The notes below the pieces were generated by a model. That model did no database searches, was not told where the DNA came from, and worked only from the letters and a program-made list of their open reading frames with translations. This document shows positions 42,201-50,490 of a stretch of DNA of 64,000 nucleotides, in pieces (the first letter of the stretch is position 1; each line of letters opens with the position of its first letter). This DNA comes from JBQTKD01 sp052386455 (GTDB taxonomy: Bacteria; Actinomycetota; Actinomycetes; Sporichthyales; Sporichthyaceae). Where the stretch lies: positions 29,935 to 93,934 of the forward strand of contig JBQTKD010000043.1 in NCBI GenBank assembly GCA_052386455.1, read 5' to 3'. A program made the translations under genes and the position numbers.

Positions 42201-42610
42201 GCCTGCTGCCCACGGGCCGCGTTCTGGTCATGACGTTGGTGCGGGCCGCGCAGGTCTCGGTGCTCGGCGATCGCCCAGCCGACGCCCGTGCCTTTCTCGA
42301 CGAACTGCTCGGCCTGCTGGCCGACTTGAGCCTCGGCGACTGGGTGGCCGAGACCCTGGAGATGACGGCGCTGCTGATCGCCGACGCCACGCCGGAGGGA
42401 GCGGCGACGCTGCTGGGCAGAGCGGCCGCCACGCGCGGCGCACGCGCCGAGGCGACGCTATTGGTCGCGCTCGACGAGCGCGTCGAGGCAGTCCGAGCCA
42501 CCCTGACCGATCGTCTGGGCGCCACCTGTTACGCCGATTCCGAAGCGAGCGGCGCCGCGGCGCCGGTCGCTCACACGCTGGCTCAGGCGCGGCACCTGCT
42601 GCGCGCCTGA
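39266..42610 (+). CDS. Giant regulator: SARP + class III cyclase + NB-ARC STAND, with internal deletion
   Basis: A 1114-residue protein. Domains: OmpR-type winged helix about 1-95, BTAD about 100-255, class III nucleotide-cyclase domain about 272-440, NB-ARC with P-loop GPGGSGKT (487-494) and Walker B-like LLGFDNCEH, then TPR-like helices. In the cyclase both metal Asp are kept (Asp279, Asp322), as are transition-state Asn380 and Arg384, but the adenine-specifying Lys is Gly318 and the Asp is Asn373. After HRLDG (661) the sequence jumps to DFSLAAAEAV. The paralog at 44.2-47.7 kb has about 72 more residues here, covering the winged helix of the ARC module. Divergent from the VOC/MDMPI unit, its likely target. 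Confidence 0.88.
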   Translation: MGHQIRLLGGPELLVADVSVSIGSAKQWAVLATLALEAGTVVPAARLVDALWGDEAPPSAGATVRGLVHRLRKALGDTAGEGRSRSDTADVLHGQGSGYVLEVPDDAVDATLFLRAAAAGRDALARGEASAARDSLQVAVGLWPGPALGDLAALPAFAATASRLDAARLDAVEDLAEAELALDRPGDALARVEAHLAGAPLRERAWGQLMLALYRLGRQADALAAYQRMRSVLAEELGIEPSPALRDLESGILRQRADLLLPRTSPRAERDTIAFLFTDIEASTRRWEGETEAMAADLARHDKLLAQECESHGGRVFGHTGDGLCAAFDTAEAAVAAAVAGQLALAEEGWEGSEPLRVRMAVHVGAAEARGGNYFGPTLNRTARLMAAAWGGQILCSLAAAELTDDQLPSEVSLRDLGEQRLADLARPERVFQVLHPALPDGFAPLRTAAAVRHNLPVALSSFVGRGAELEAVRDALAASRLVSLLGPGGSGKTRLALAAAAAVTDRHPDGVWLVELASVADPERVAAVVARAVGMDLAAAGPAPSDAIAAHLRDRRALLGFDNCEHVVREAARVAHHLLRHLGGVTVLATSREPLAVPGETAVRVGPLSLPPPTACTAAELADSDAVALFCARAAETNPAFAPTDANAAAVARIAHRLDGKDFSLAAAEAVAAGGDDLAGPHEFDVLDLLGRLADKSMVTLTAHEDSDVRYRLLETVRQYAADKLERAGETGAVRTRHRDFFTLEGNWHVDAFTTASLRWCATEDENVKAALDWSVQIGDDSALLRLVAQQWAYWLFIGEPSCIQWLERAAAVPGTDEIATRVLVGCGLGYMLHVTATAAQARARAAEMLAEVVETAQAHDDHISAAWARTYIAQLLALEGRNAEALAVYDLALPVLRVAEDGFPLATLNAMIADVVMAEGDIARARELNEQGIAALAGYEDTYYTVHALAQLALAEAALGRPIQAAPHAAAAVASARLLPTGRVLVMTLVRAAQVSVLGDRPADARAFLDELLGLLADLSLGDWVAETLEMTALLIADATPEGAATLLGRAAATRGARAEATLLVALDERVEAVRATLTDRLGATCYADSEASGAAAPVAHTLAQARHLLRA

Positions 42611-42616
42611 GCTCGC

Positions 42617-42806
42617 GCCTACAACTTTGTCGCGACCGTCAGACTGCACGGCGACCAGATCGTCACCGCCGGCATCTTCGAACTTCGCCCGCAAGAGGAA
42701 CGTATTCGCCATCGTGGGCGGCACCGGTCGCTACCAGGGCGCGAACGGGCAGCTGGAAATCGCCACGAAATCCGATACCGAGTTCGTCGACACCTTCCGC
42801 TTCTGA
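42617..42806 (+). pseudogene. Allene-oxide-cyclase-like gene fragment
   Basis: The frame reads YNFVATVRLHGDQIVTAGIF right after the regulator's stop, then shifts near 42687 to NVFAIVGGTGRYQGANGQLE and ends TEFVDTFRF with a stop at 42804-42806. This is the C-terminal half of the AOC-like family found at 37.4-37.9 kb. Signal peptide and first half are missing and the reading frame is broken, so it is a relic. Confidence 0.75.
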
Positions 42807-42857
42807 TCCCGGCGACCCGCCTCCGCGACGTCGGCGCGCCCACCACCCGCTGAGCCG

Positions 42858-44105
42858 TCAGGCCCACAGAGCCGAGACCGGCATGGCGGCGATTCGGTCG
42901 CCGAGGACGAGCCGCTGATTCCCGGTGTGGAGCACAAGTCCGGCCGTGAATCTCTCGCCAAGCCGGTCGCGCAGGTGCGCCAGATGCTTCGCGTGCGCGA
43001 GCACCGGCGTAGCGGTGGCCTTCACCTCGATCCCAACGACCTGGCGTCCACGCTCGACGATCAGGTCGACCTCGCGCTGATCGCGATCGCGGTAGTGGCT
43101 CATTCGGACCGGGACGTCCAACCAGCCCGCCTGCTTGACGATCTCGTTGACGGCGTAGGACTCCAGAAGGGGGCCGAACCACGGCGACGCGAGCTCTGCC
43201 AAATCGTCCCCGGTGAGTCTGAGCAGATGGGCCTCGAGCGCCGTGTCCACCAGATGCAGCACCGGGCGGCGCTTGGCCCGCCCGGTCGCTCCGGGAGTCC
43301 AAGCGGGCAACGTGCGCACCAGGTAGAGCGTCCGTAGGGCATCGACGTACGCGCTCACCGTGGCCGGGTCCAGCAGCACGTCGCGCCCCAGGTCGGTGGG
43401 GATCAACTCCGCCCCCGTCCGGGCGGCGATCTGGGCAAGCAGCGGCGCCATGACGTCGGGTCGGCGCACGTTGGCGACCTGATCGAGCTGCGCCACGGCC
43501 GTGACGGTGCCCAGGTAGCTCTCGCACCAGGCGGACCGGAACCTGTCCGATGCGGGACCCAGCGCCAACTCCGGAAATCCTCCGACCGCGATCGCCTCGG
43601 CGTAGTCCTTCCGCGAAACGGCCTCCATCGGAGTGCTCGGCCCGGAAACGCCGTCGGCCAACAGCGATTCCAGAAAGGTCTCCAGCGAGCCGCGCAGTTC
43701 TCCTGCGGACAGCGGCCAGAGTTCGAGGATTCCGACCCGACCGGTGAGCGTCTCCGATATGCCGCGCATCGCCAGGAACTGCGTGGATCCGGCGAGTATG
43801 AACTGACCCGGGCTCGAGTCGGCGTCCAGCCGCGCCTTCACCGCCAGCAACAACGGGCCGCCCGCGCGTTGGAACTCGTCGATGGCGCACTTGCCCGGCA
43901 ACTGCTCCAGAAACCCGATCGGATCGCGCCGGGCCACGTCGAGAAGAGCCGGATCGTCCAGGTTCACGACCGGACCCCGCCCGACCTGCATCTGCCGGAC
44001 CAGGGTGCTCTTGCCCGCCTGCCGAGGGCCGTTGACCACCAGGGCGCGGAAGCCGTGAATCAGCTCCGCGGACACTGCCTGAAGACGACGTGGAAGCTCG
44101 GCCAT
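42858..44105 (-). CDS. AAA ATPase with DUF4143 (AAA_14 type)
   Basis: A 415-residue protein: P-loop NGPRQAGKSTLV (26-33 core), Walker B-like KCAIDEFQRA, sensor AGSTQFLA, and a C-terminal DUF4143 nuclease-like fold (YRDRDQREVDLIVERGRQVVGIEVKA, with Asp-Glu-Lys pattern of PD-(D/E)XK enzymes). The family is widespread, mobile and of unknown function, and often lies in accessory islands. ATG 44105 lies six bases after a TAGCCT box (leaderless). It sits between two regulators without an evident operon partner. A second, differently built ATPase of this kind is at 50.5-52.0 kb. Confidence 0.9.
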   Translation of the reverse strand: MAELPRRLQAVSAELIHGFRALVVNGPRQAGKSTLVRQMQVGRGPVVNLDDPALLDVARRDPIGFLEQLPGKCAIDEFQRAGGPLLLAVKARLDADSSPGQFILAGSTQFLAMRGISETLTGRVGILELWPLSAGELRGSLETFLESLLADGVSGPSTPMEAVSRKDYAEAIAVGGFPELALGPASDRFRSAWCESYLGTVTAVAQLDQVANVRRPDVMAPLLAQIAARTGAELIPTDLGRDVLLDPATVSAYVDALRTLYLVRTLPAWTPGATGRAKRRPVLHLVDTALEAHLLRLTGDDLAELASPWFGPLLESYAVNEIVKQAGWLDVPVRMSHYRDRDQREVDLIVERGRQVVGIEVKATATPVLAHAKHLAHLRDRLGERFTAGLVLHTGNQRLVLGDRIAAMPVSALWA

Positions 44106-44111
44106 GGGGCC

Positions 44112-44117
44112 AGGCTA
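44112..44117 (-). promoter_or_regulatory. -10 element TAGCCT, leaderless promoter of the DUF4143 ATPase
   Basis: TAGCCT ends six bases before ATG 44105. Two CCGGCAAAA copies lie just upstream on the same strand and may be an upstream control element. Confidence 0.5.
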
Positions 44118-44161
44118 TTCCTAATCCGATTTTGCCGGCCTTCGAACCCTGTTTTGCCGGG

Positions 44162-47100
44162 CTAGACCCGCGCGCGGGCGTCCTCCAGCGCCTGGGCGAG
44201 CGGCCGCCCGGCACCCTGGGCCACCAGGGCCGCGAACCGGGCTTCGCCCAGCCTTCCGAGCACCGCGGCCCGCGCAGCGACAGCCAGCGCCTCGATCTGC
44301 GCGAGGATGCCGCTGCCGCCCGCCGAGCCGCCGCGCACCGTCTGCAGCGCGCCGAACAATCCGGCGGCGCCCGTCGGGTCGTGAGTGTGCATCACAATCG
44401 CGGCGAGTTCGAGCGCATCGCCCACCCAGTCGAGCACGCCCAGCTGCCGTAGCACGCCGAGTAGCTCGTGCAGCGCCGCCGTCGCCACCGCCGCGTCGCC
44501 GGCGAGCACGGCCGCCTGCGCCTGACGGACCAGAGCCATCGCCAGAATCCGACTGCCCGGCAGCTCCCGAGCCGCGCGCACCCCATCGGCGGCCGCCTGC
44601 GCGGCGCGCTCCGGTGCGCCCAACGCCGCTTCGGCCAGCGCGAGCTGACCGAGGCCCTGGGCGATCCAGTAGCTCTGGGGATCGTGGCGCCGCATGGTGG
44701 CCAGCGCCTCGGTGGCGGCGGCGCGGCTGATCTCCCACTCCCCGCGCACCAAGGCCCCCAAGGAGACGTGGACGCCGAAGAAGCCCTCGGACAGGCCGTG
44801 CCCGGTGCGGGCGAAACCGGCCAGCGAGCGCTCCAGCAGGTCCTCGGCGTCGGCGAATCGGCCTTCCACGGCGGCGATCTGTGTCGCGTAGCCGTCGACC
44901 CAAGCCTGCGCGAGGGTCTCGCCGGTATCGGCGGCCAGAGCCCGCGCCGCGGCGAGCAGCCTTTGGGCGCGGTCCCAGTGCTCGGGTCCGCCGGCGTGCA
45001 GGACGTGCGCCGCCCCGCAGCGAACGAGGGCGCGATCGGCCACCTCGCCGTCGAGGTCTATCTCGACGGCCCGCATCAGCCACGGCAGGCAGTTCGGGTT
45101 CCCGGAGAAAAACCAGTACGTGAACTGCTGCGCCATCAGGCGCACGATGGCAGGGTCGTCGCCCGCGGCGGCGGCGGACTCCAGTGCGGCGAGCACGTTG
45201 TCCGATTCGACGGCCGCGCGGTGCAGCCGAGGACCGTGGAATGCGTCGACGAACCAGTACCCGTCCTCGACGAAGAACCAGCGGTGTCGAGTGCGAATCG
45301 CCTCCTCCTCCCCCGCTGCGGCCAGCTTGGCCGAGGCGTACTCGCGCACGCTCTCCAGCAGGCGGTACCGCACCCCCGGATCGGTGATCTGACTAACCGT
45401 CAGCAGCGACTTGTCGGTGAGCTGGTCCAAGACGTCGAGCACCTCGAACTCCGCCGGCCCGGCCAGCCCGGCGCCTGCGCAGGCAATCGCCTCGGCCGCG
45501 GTCACGTCGAAGTCCGTGGGGAACACCGCAAGGCGGCGCAGGACGATGCGCTCGGCCTCGGACAGGAGGTCGTGGCTCCAGTCCAGCGTCGCGGCCAGCG
45601 TGCGGTGCCGCGCCTGCGCGCTGCGCGGACCTGTGGTCAAGAGCCGGAACCGGTCGTCGAGCCGGTCGGCCACCTGGGCCGCGCTGAGCATGCGCAGCCG
45701 CGGGGCCGCGAGTTCCAGAGCGAGCGGCAGCCCGTCGAGGCGGCGGCAGATCTTCGCGACGGCGGCGGCATTCGCGTCCGTGATCGCGAACCCGGGGCTT
45801 GCCTCGGCGGCACGTTGGCAGAAGAAGGCGACGGCGTCGCAACCGGCCAACTCCTCGGTCGTACCGGCGTCGACGGCGGGCAGCGACAGGGACGCCAGAC
45901 GCATCGGGAACTCGCCGGCCACGGCGAGCAGCTCGCGGCTGGTGGCCAGCACCACCACGCCCGGGCACCGACGGAGGACGGCGCTGGCCAGCGCGGCGGC
46001 GTCGGCGACGACGTGTTCGCAGTTGTCGAGCACCAGCAGGCTGCGCCGCGGCCGCAGCAACTCCACCAGAGCGTCGAGGGCGCCTGACCCGGCAGGAATC
46101 GAGCTCGGATCCAGACCCACGGCCACGGCAACGGCGTGCGGAAGCAGCGCCGAGTCGGCGACCGCCGCGAGATCGACGAACCACACGCCGTCGACGAACC
46201 GCCCGACGTGTCGTCCGGCGGCCTCGACGGCGAGCCGGGTCTTTCCCGCGCCCCCGGGCCCCACCAGCGTGACGAGGCGATGCTCGGTCACGAGCCGGTC
46301 GAGCCGGTCGAGTTCGGCGGCGCGGCCCACGAACGAGGTCAGCGCCACCGGGAGGTTGTGCCGGCCCTCGGCGGCCGCCCGCAACGGGGCGAAGGCCCCC
46401 GGCAGGCTCGGGTGACCGACCTGGAACACCCGCTCGGGGCGAGCGAGGTCGACGAGGCGGTGTTCGCCCAGATCGCGGAGGTGAACGTGCTCGGGCAGCA
46501 ACTCCGCGGCGAGGTCCGCGGCGGTTGCGGTGCACACGATCTGCCCTCCCCACGCGCAGGACATCAGCCGCGCCGTGCGGTTGAGCGTGGAGCCGAAGTA
46601 GTTGCCGCCGCGGCGCTCCGCGGCCCCGACGTGGACGGCCATGCGCACCAGCAGCGGGAGACCTGCGCTCCACGGCTCGTCGATCAGTTCGAGCTGACCG
46701 GCGACCGCCGCGGCGATCGCGTCGGCGGCGGTTCCGAACGCGGCACACAGCCCGTCGCCGGTGTGGCCGAACACCGTGCCGCCGGCGGCGCGGCAGGCGT
46801 CGGCGAGCAGCTTGTCGTGCCGGGCGAGGTCCGCGGCCATCGCCTCGGGGGCGTCCTCCCAACGCCGGGTGCTGGCTTCGATGTCGGTGAACAGGAACGC
46901 GAGGATGTCGGCGCGTCCGGTGCCACGGGACTCGCGGGCCGGGCGGGGTCCGAGCAGGTCGGCCCGCTGTTCGAGAATCGCGGCCTGCAGGTCGCGCAAC
47001 GTGGCCGACGGTGCGACGCCGAGCTCGTCGTCGAGAAGTCGGTGTACCCGCCGATAGGCCTCGAGCGCATCGGCCTGCCGGTCCAGGCGATACAGCGCGA

Positions 47101-47698
47101 GCATCAGCTGCGCCCACCCTCGCTCGCGTAGGGGCGCGGCGCCGACGTGCGGTTCGAGGCGGGCGAGGGCGTCCCCCGCCCGCCCGAGCGCGAGCTCGGC
47201 CTCGGCGAGGTCCTCGACCGCGTCGAGCCGTGCCTCCTCCAGCGCCGCTGCGGCCTCGTCGAACGCCGGCAGCTCGCCGAACGGACGCCCGCGCCAGAGC
47301 GCGAGAGCCTCCCGCAGCGCCTCGGCGGCGGCCGCTGCCTGGTCCTGCGCCCACGCCGCCCGCCCCGCGGCTGCGAGGCGCCGAAAGCGGTGCACGTCGA
47401 CGGCGTCGGCGGGCAGATCGAGCACGCACCCGGAACCCTGCGCGCGCAGCGATTCCGCCGCCGGCCCGAGGGTCTTGCGCAGCCGATAGAGAAGGCTGCG
47501 CAGGGTGGTCGCAGCCGCGGGCGGCGGATCGGCCCACAACACCTCGACGAGCCGGTCGCTGCCGACCACCTGCCCGGCCTCCAACGCCAAGGCGGCGATC
47601 AAGCTCAGCTGCTTGCGGCTGCCGACGTCCAGAATGCGGCCGTCGCGCAGCAGCACGGGATCGCCGAGGAGCCGCACCTGCACGTCCTGGGAGCCCAC
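44162..47698 (-). CDS. Giant regulator: SARP + class III cyclase + NB-ARC STAND (full-length paralog)
   Basis: A 1178-residue paralog of the 39.3-kb regulator. Winged helix about 5-95 (VQVRLLGDPVLL, GSRKQLSLIAALALEAG), BTAD to about 250, cyclase about 265-435, NB-ARC with VGPGGAGKTRLAVEA and SLLVLDNCEHVV, an intact ARC module (RLDGLPLALELAAPRLRMLS, LAATLDWSHDLLSEAERIVL), then TPR-like helices. The cyclase keeps Asp272, Asp315, Asn373 and Arg377 but has Gly311 and Asn366 at the purine-specifying positions. GTG 47698 has GGAGGG about nine bases upstream. Divergent from an MDMPI-like gene, its likely target. No C-terminal HTH. Confidence 0.9.
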   Translation of the reverse strand: MGSQDVQVRLLGDPVLLRDGRILDVGSRKQLSLIAALALEAGQVVGSDRLVEVLWADPPPAAATTLRSLLYRLRKTLGPAAESLRAQGSGCVLDLPADAVDVHRFRRLAAAGRAAWAQDQAAAAAEALREALALWRGRPFGELPAFDEAAAALEEARLDAVEDLAEAELALGRAGDALARLEPHVGAAPLRERGWAQLMLALYRLDRQADALEAYRRVHRLLDDELGVAPSATLRDLQAAILEQRADLLGPRPARESRGTGRADILAFLFTDIEASTRRWEDAPEAMAADLARHDKLLADACRAAGGTVFGHTGDGLCAAFGTAADAIAAAVAGQLELIDEPWSAGLPLLVRMAVHVGAAERRGGNYFGSTLNRTARLMSCAWGGQIVCTATAADLAAELLPEHVHLRDLGEHRLVDLARPERVFQVGHPSLPGAFAPLRAAAEGRHNLPVALTSFVGRAAELDRLDRLVTEHRLVTLVGPGGAGKTRLAVEAAGRHVGRFVDGVWFVDLAAVADSALLPHAVAVAVGLDPSSIPAGSGALDALVELLRPRRSLLVLDNCEHVVADAAALASAVLRRCPGVVVLATSRELLAVAGEFPMRLASLSLPAVDAGTTEELAGCDAVAFFCQRAAEASPGFAITDANAAAVAKICRRLDGLPLALELAAPRLRMLSAAQVADRLDDRFRLLTTGPRSAQARHRTLAATLDWSHDLLSEAERIVLRRLAVFPTDFDVTAAEAIACAGAGLAGPAEFEVLDVLDQLTDKSLLTVSQITDPGVRYRLLESVREYASAKLAAAGEEEAIRTRHRWFFVEDGYWFVDAFHGPRLHRAAVESDNVLAALESAAAAGDDPAIVRLMAQQFTYWFFSGNPNCLPWLMRAVEIDLDGEVADRALVRCGAAHVLHAGGPEHWDRAQRLLAAARALAADTGETLAQAWVDGYATQIAAVEGRFADAEDLLERSLAGFARTGHGLSEGFFGVHVSLGALVRGEWEISRAAATEALATMRRHDPQSYWIAQGLGQLALAEAALGAPERAAQAAADGVRAARELPGSRILAMALVRQAQAAVLAGDAAVATAALHELLGVLRQLGVLDWVGDALELAAIVMHTHDPTGAAGLFGALQTVRGGSAGGSGILAQIEALAVAARAAVLGRLGEARFAALVAQGAGRPLAQALEDARARV

Positions 47699-47809
47699 CA
47701 GCGTCCCGCCCTCCTGTGCCGCCGGGAGGATACCGACTCTGCGGCGCCACCGGCGCGCCACACACCCGCGGGCACAGTTCTCCCGACGCCTACAAGGGAG
47801 CGCGAACCC

Positions 47810-48592
47810 ATGGAACCGAACGCGATCCACCAGCCGGCCCTGGCCGCTCTGCGGGAGATCTCCGCGCGGGTGGTCGAGATGATCGGCTCGCTTCCCGACA
47901 CGTGCGCTCCGATCCGGCCGGGCACGTGGACGGTCCGCGAGGCGGTGGCGCACATGATCACCGAACTGCGCCCGTGCATCGAGGTGGCGAGGGGGGCACC
48001 CGCACCGTTCGTCTACGCCGGCCGCGAGGAGTTCAACGGCGAGGTCGCCGAACGAATCGGGGACCTCCCGGAGGCGGACCCGGCCAGGCTCGCCGGACTG
48101 CTCGCCGATACGGTCGCCGATTTCGTCGCCGTGGCCGAATCCCGCCCGGGCGCCTGCGTCGTCGACTTCTTCGGCACCCCGATGAGTCTGGCCCAGACCG
48201 TCGGCATCGTCATCGGCGAGTTCGCCGTGCACGGCTGGGACATCGCCACCGCGGTTCGCCGGCCGTGGCCGATCTCCGCGGAGGTGGCGGGCCTGGCCCT
48301 GTACGGCTATACGCCGTTGTTCGGCATGTGCGTCGGCCCCCGGGCGGCCGGCCACACCGCCACGTACCACCTGGACCTGTCTGGCGGCGGCGTCGTTGCT
48401 CGGTTCGTGGACGGCGCGTTCTCGATCGAACCGCCGGAGGGCCCGGTGGACGCGACCCTCGCCGCCGATCCCACGACGTTCCTGCTCGTCGGAACCGGCC
48501 GCGTCAGTCCGTGGCAGGCAATCACCCTCGGCACCTTGCACGTCGACGGCGACCTGGCGCTGGGCTACTTCGACCTGTTCGACCTCCCCTGA
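47810..48592 (+). CDS. MDMPI-like mycothiol-dependent protein (second copy)
   Basis: A 260-residue paralog of the 38.0-38.8 kb protein. GTWTVREAVAHM supplies His48, and IGEFAVHGWDIATAV supplies Glu137 and His141, so the metal triad is complete. The C-terminal SCP2-like half ends LGYFDLFDLP. ATG 47810 has GGGAG upstream. It is divergent from the full-length giant regulator and probably transcribed with the two following genes. The substrate is unknown. Confidence 0.86.
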   Translation: MEPNAIHQPALAALREISARVVEMIGSLPDTCAPIRPGTWTVREAVAHMITELRPCIEVARGAPAPFVYAGREEFNGEVAERIGDLPEADPARLAGLLADTVADFVAVAESRPGACVVDFFGTPMSLAQTVGIVIGEFAVHGWDIATAVRRPWPISAEVAGLALYGYTPLFGMCVGPRAAGHTATYHLDLSGGGVVARFVDGAFSIEPPEGPVDATLAADPTTFLLVGTGRVSPWQAITLGTLHVDGDLALGYFDLFDLP

Positions 48593-48617
48593 CCCCATCA
48601 CCCCAACGGAGACCACC

Positions 48618-49133
48618 ATGCCAACCGCCCCCGCCGCGCTCGGCCTCGCCGTGCTCGCCGCGTCGCTCGCCACCGCACCGCCGGCGAGCGCCGGCGGCGG
48701 CACCCGTTGCACGTACGAACAGGAGGTCCGGCTCGACCCCGGGGTGTCCGTGCAGGCATCGCGCGGCACGGTGCAGAACCACGGCGGCGTCATCGACTGC
48801 GCCGGGGAGTTTCTCGGCATCCGCCCGACCGGCCCGGGGCGATTCGTCGTCACCGGCGACTACGGGGTTGCCGACGCGGCCACCTGCCTCGGCGGCGACG
48901 TCGCCGGCGCCATCGTGTTCACCTTCCCCACCGCCGACGGCGAACGCTCGGTCCGCACTCCGTACTCGGGCAGGTTCGGTGGACTCTCCGACTCGCCCGC
49001 CGAAGGTCCCTTCGGCGCCACGGTCGAAAGCCGCAACTGGGTCGTGCGCGCCAAGCTGACCCCGACTCGGGGCGACTGCCTGCTCAACCCGGTGACCCGA
49101 CTTCGCGACGTCGGCGTTCTCACCACTCGCTGA
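48618..49133 (+). CDS. Small secreted protein of unknown function
   Basis: A 171-residue protein with signal MPTAPAALGLAVLAASLATA cleaved near ASA-GG. The mature part is beta-rich with four Cys (TRCTYEQ, IDCAGEF, ATCLGGD, GDCLLNP), able to form two disulfides. It starts 25 bp after the MDMPI-like gene with ACGGAG six bases upstream. I do not recognise a family. Confidence 0.7.
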   Translation: MPTAPAALGLAVLAASLATAPPASAGGGTRCTYEQEVRLDPGVSVQASRGTVQNHGGVIDCAGEFLGIRPTGPGRFVVTGDYGVADAATCLGGDVAGAIVFTFPTADGERSVRTPYSGRFGGLSDSPAEGPFGATVESRNWVVRAKLTPTRGDCLLNPVTRLRDVGVLTTR

Positions 49134-49161
49134 CCCCCGCCGATCCCGCAAAGGAATCTCG

Positions 49162-50319
49162 ATGACCGATGACCTTCTTCTCGCTCGGCCGCACCTCGAC
49201 GGGCTGCGCACGACCTGCCGTGCCCTGGCCGACCGCTTCGCGGCCCGCGCCGCCGATCACGACCTCCACGGCACCTCCCCGCGCGCCGACTTCGACGATC
49301 TGCGCGCGGCTGGCTTCTTCGGCGCGATGATCCCGAGCGATCTCGGCGGCATGGGGCTGGGCTACCTGCAGTGGGCCGTCGCCGCCGAGGAGTTTGCGCA
49401 GGGTTCGGCCTCCACCGCGTTGGCGTTCAACATGCACGTGGCGATCCTCGGCATGCTCGCCAACGGCCCGCTGCCGCAGGACCAGCGACGCGCCTTGGCC
49501 GACCTCGTCCTCGGCGGCGGCGCCCTCGTCTGCGTGCTGCTGTCCGAGGCGCAGCACGCCGGCGCGCGGTATGCGACCCGCACCTGCCGCGTGGAGTTGC
49601 GCCACGACGGAACCGTTCACGGCGCGAAGTCCTTCGCCTCGATGGCGGACGTCGCCGACTACGCCCTGGTCGTCGCCCGGCCCGAGGACGGACCGCCGGC
49701 CGCGGCGGTTCCCGTCCTGGTCGACATGCACGGCCCCGGGGTGGCAATCGAGGCGGTGTGGGACTCCCTCGGCATGCGCGCGACCCGCAGCGACCGAGTG
49801 ACCTTCGACGCCGCGCCCGCCGTCGAGGTGTTCTCCACGTTGGCCGTCGAGGATCTCCCCGCCTGGATGGCCGCCGTCGAGGCTCCGCTGTCCCTGCCCT
49901 ACACGGCGGTCTACCTCGGGGTGGGCGTCGCGGCGCTGAAGGCTGCCGCCGCCAGCGCCGTCGCGCGCGTGCCGACCGGCGAAAGCCCCTCGCCCGCCGT
50001 GTGCCGCCGGATCGCGGTGATGCGCGCGCAACTCGACGCGGCCCGCGCGCTGGTCCACCAAACCGCACGACTCGTCGACGCGGGAACCGACGCACTCGAA
50101 TCGATGCTCGCCGCCAAGTACACCGTCGGCGAGGCCGTCGCGCACGCCACCCGGTCGGCGTTGGAGATCGGCGGCGCCCACGCCGTCACCCGCGGAAGCA
50201 CGATCGAACGCCTGTTCCGCGACGGCGCGACCGCGAGCATTCAGCACCCGCCGTCGGACCTGTGCCTGGAACGGCTCGGTGCGCTGGAACTGCGCTCGGA
50301 GCCCACGACGCCGCACTGA
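49162..50319 (+). CDS. Acyl-CoA dehydrogenase family flavoprotein
   Basis: A 385-residue acyl-CoA dehydrogenase or flavin monooxygenase of the same fold. FAD-binding beta-domain: CVLLSEAQHAG and GAKSFASMADVADYALV. The C-terminal helical domain has LDAARALVHQTARLVDAG, AHATRSALEIGGAHAVTRGS and IQHPPSDLCLERLGALEL. The tail resembles the SfnB/DszC-like group more than beta-oxidation enzymes, and no catalytic Glu could be assigned. ATG 49162 has AAGGA seven bases upstream. It is 28 bp after the secreted protein, so it is probably in one operon with it and the MDMPI-like gene. A decayed partial copy lies at 52.0-52.2 kb. Confidence 0.86.
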   Translation: MTDDLLLARPHLDGLRTTCRALADRFAARAADHDLHGTSPRADFDDLRAAGFFGAMIPSDLGGMGLGYLQWAVAAEEFAQGSASTALAFNMHVAILGMLANGPLPQDQRRALADLVLGGGALVCVLLSEAQHAGARYATRTCRVELRHDGTVHGAKSFASMADVADYALVVARPEDGPPAAAVPVLVDMHGPGVAIEAVWDSLGMRATRSDRVTFDAAPAVEVFSTLAVEDLPAWMAAVEAPLSLPYTAVYLGVGVAALKAAAASAVARVPTGESPSPAVCRRIAVMRAQLDAARALVHQTARLVDAGTDALESMLAAKYTVGEAVAHATRSALEIGGAHAVTRGSTIERLFRDGATASIQHPPSDLCLERLGALELRSEPTTPH

Positions 50320-50321
50320 CG

Positions 50322-50378
50322 GACGCCGAAACTGTCGGTAGTCGCCGCCGTCCGAACTTCGAACGGAGTAAAAGGCGA
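50322..50378. repeat. Direct repeat, copy 1 (partner at 52174-52230)
   Basis: GACGCCGAAACTGTCGGT begins both copies, which continue with few mismatches to GGCGAG. Together with the gene end just upstream it marks a duplicated segment. Confidence 0.65.
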
Positions 50379-50389
50379 GGTGGAGACCA

Positions 50390-50431
50390 CGATCCGCGTG
50401 GCGCTACTTCGACCTCTTCGAACTGTCCTGA
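50390..50431 (+). pseudogene. C-terminal relic of an MDMPI-like gene
   Basis: The frame reads SAWRYFDLFELS followed by a stop. This matches the ends of the two MDMPI-like proteins (LGYFDLFDLP and LRFFDRFDIP). Nothing more of the gene remains upstream. Confidence 0.5.
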
Positions 50432-50490
50432 CTTTACGTCACATTTCGGGATGCCCGAAGCCCGTCGCGCCCGCTGAACGCCCCCGTTCC

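Noticed and set aside
44118..44160. Two CCGGCAAAA copies as a CRISPR-like or phage attachment repeat
   Set aside because: Only two 9-base copies, too short; they fit an upstream promoter element better.
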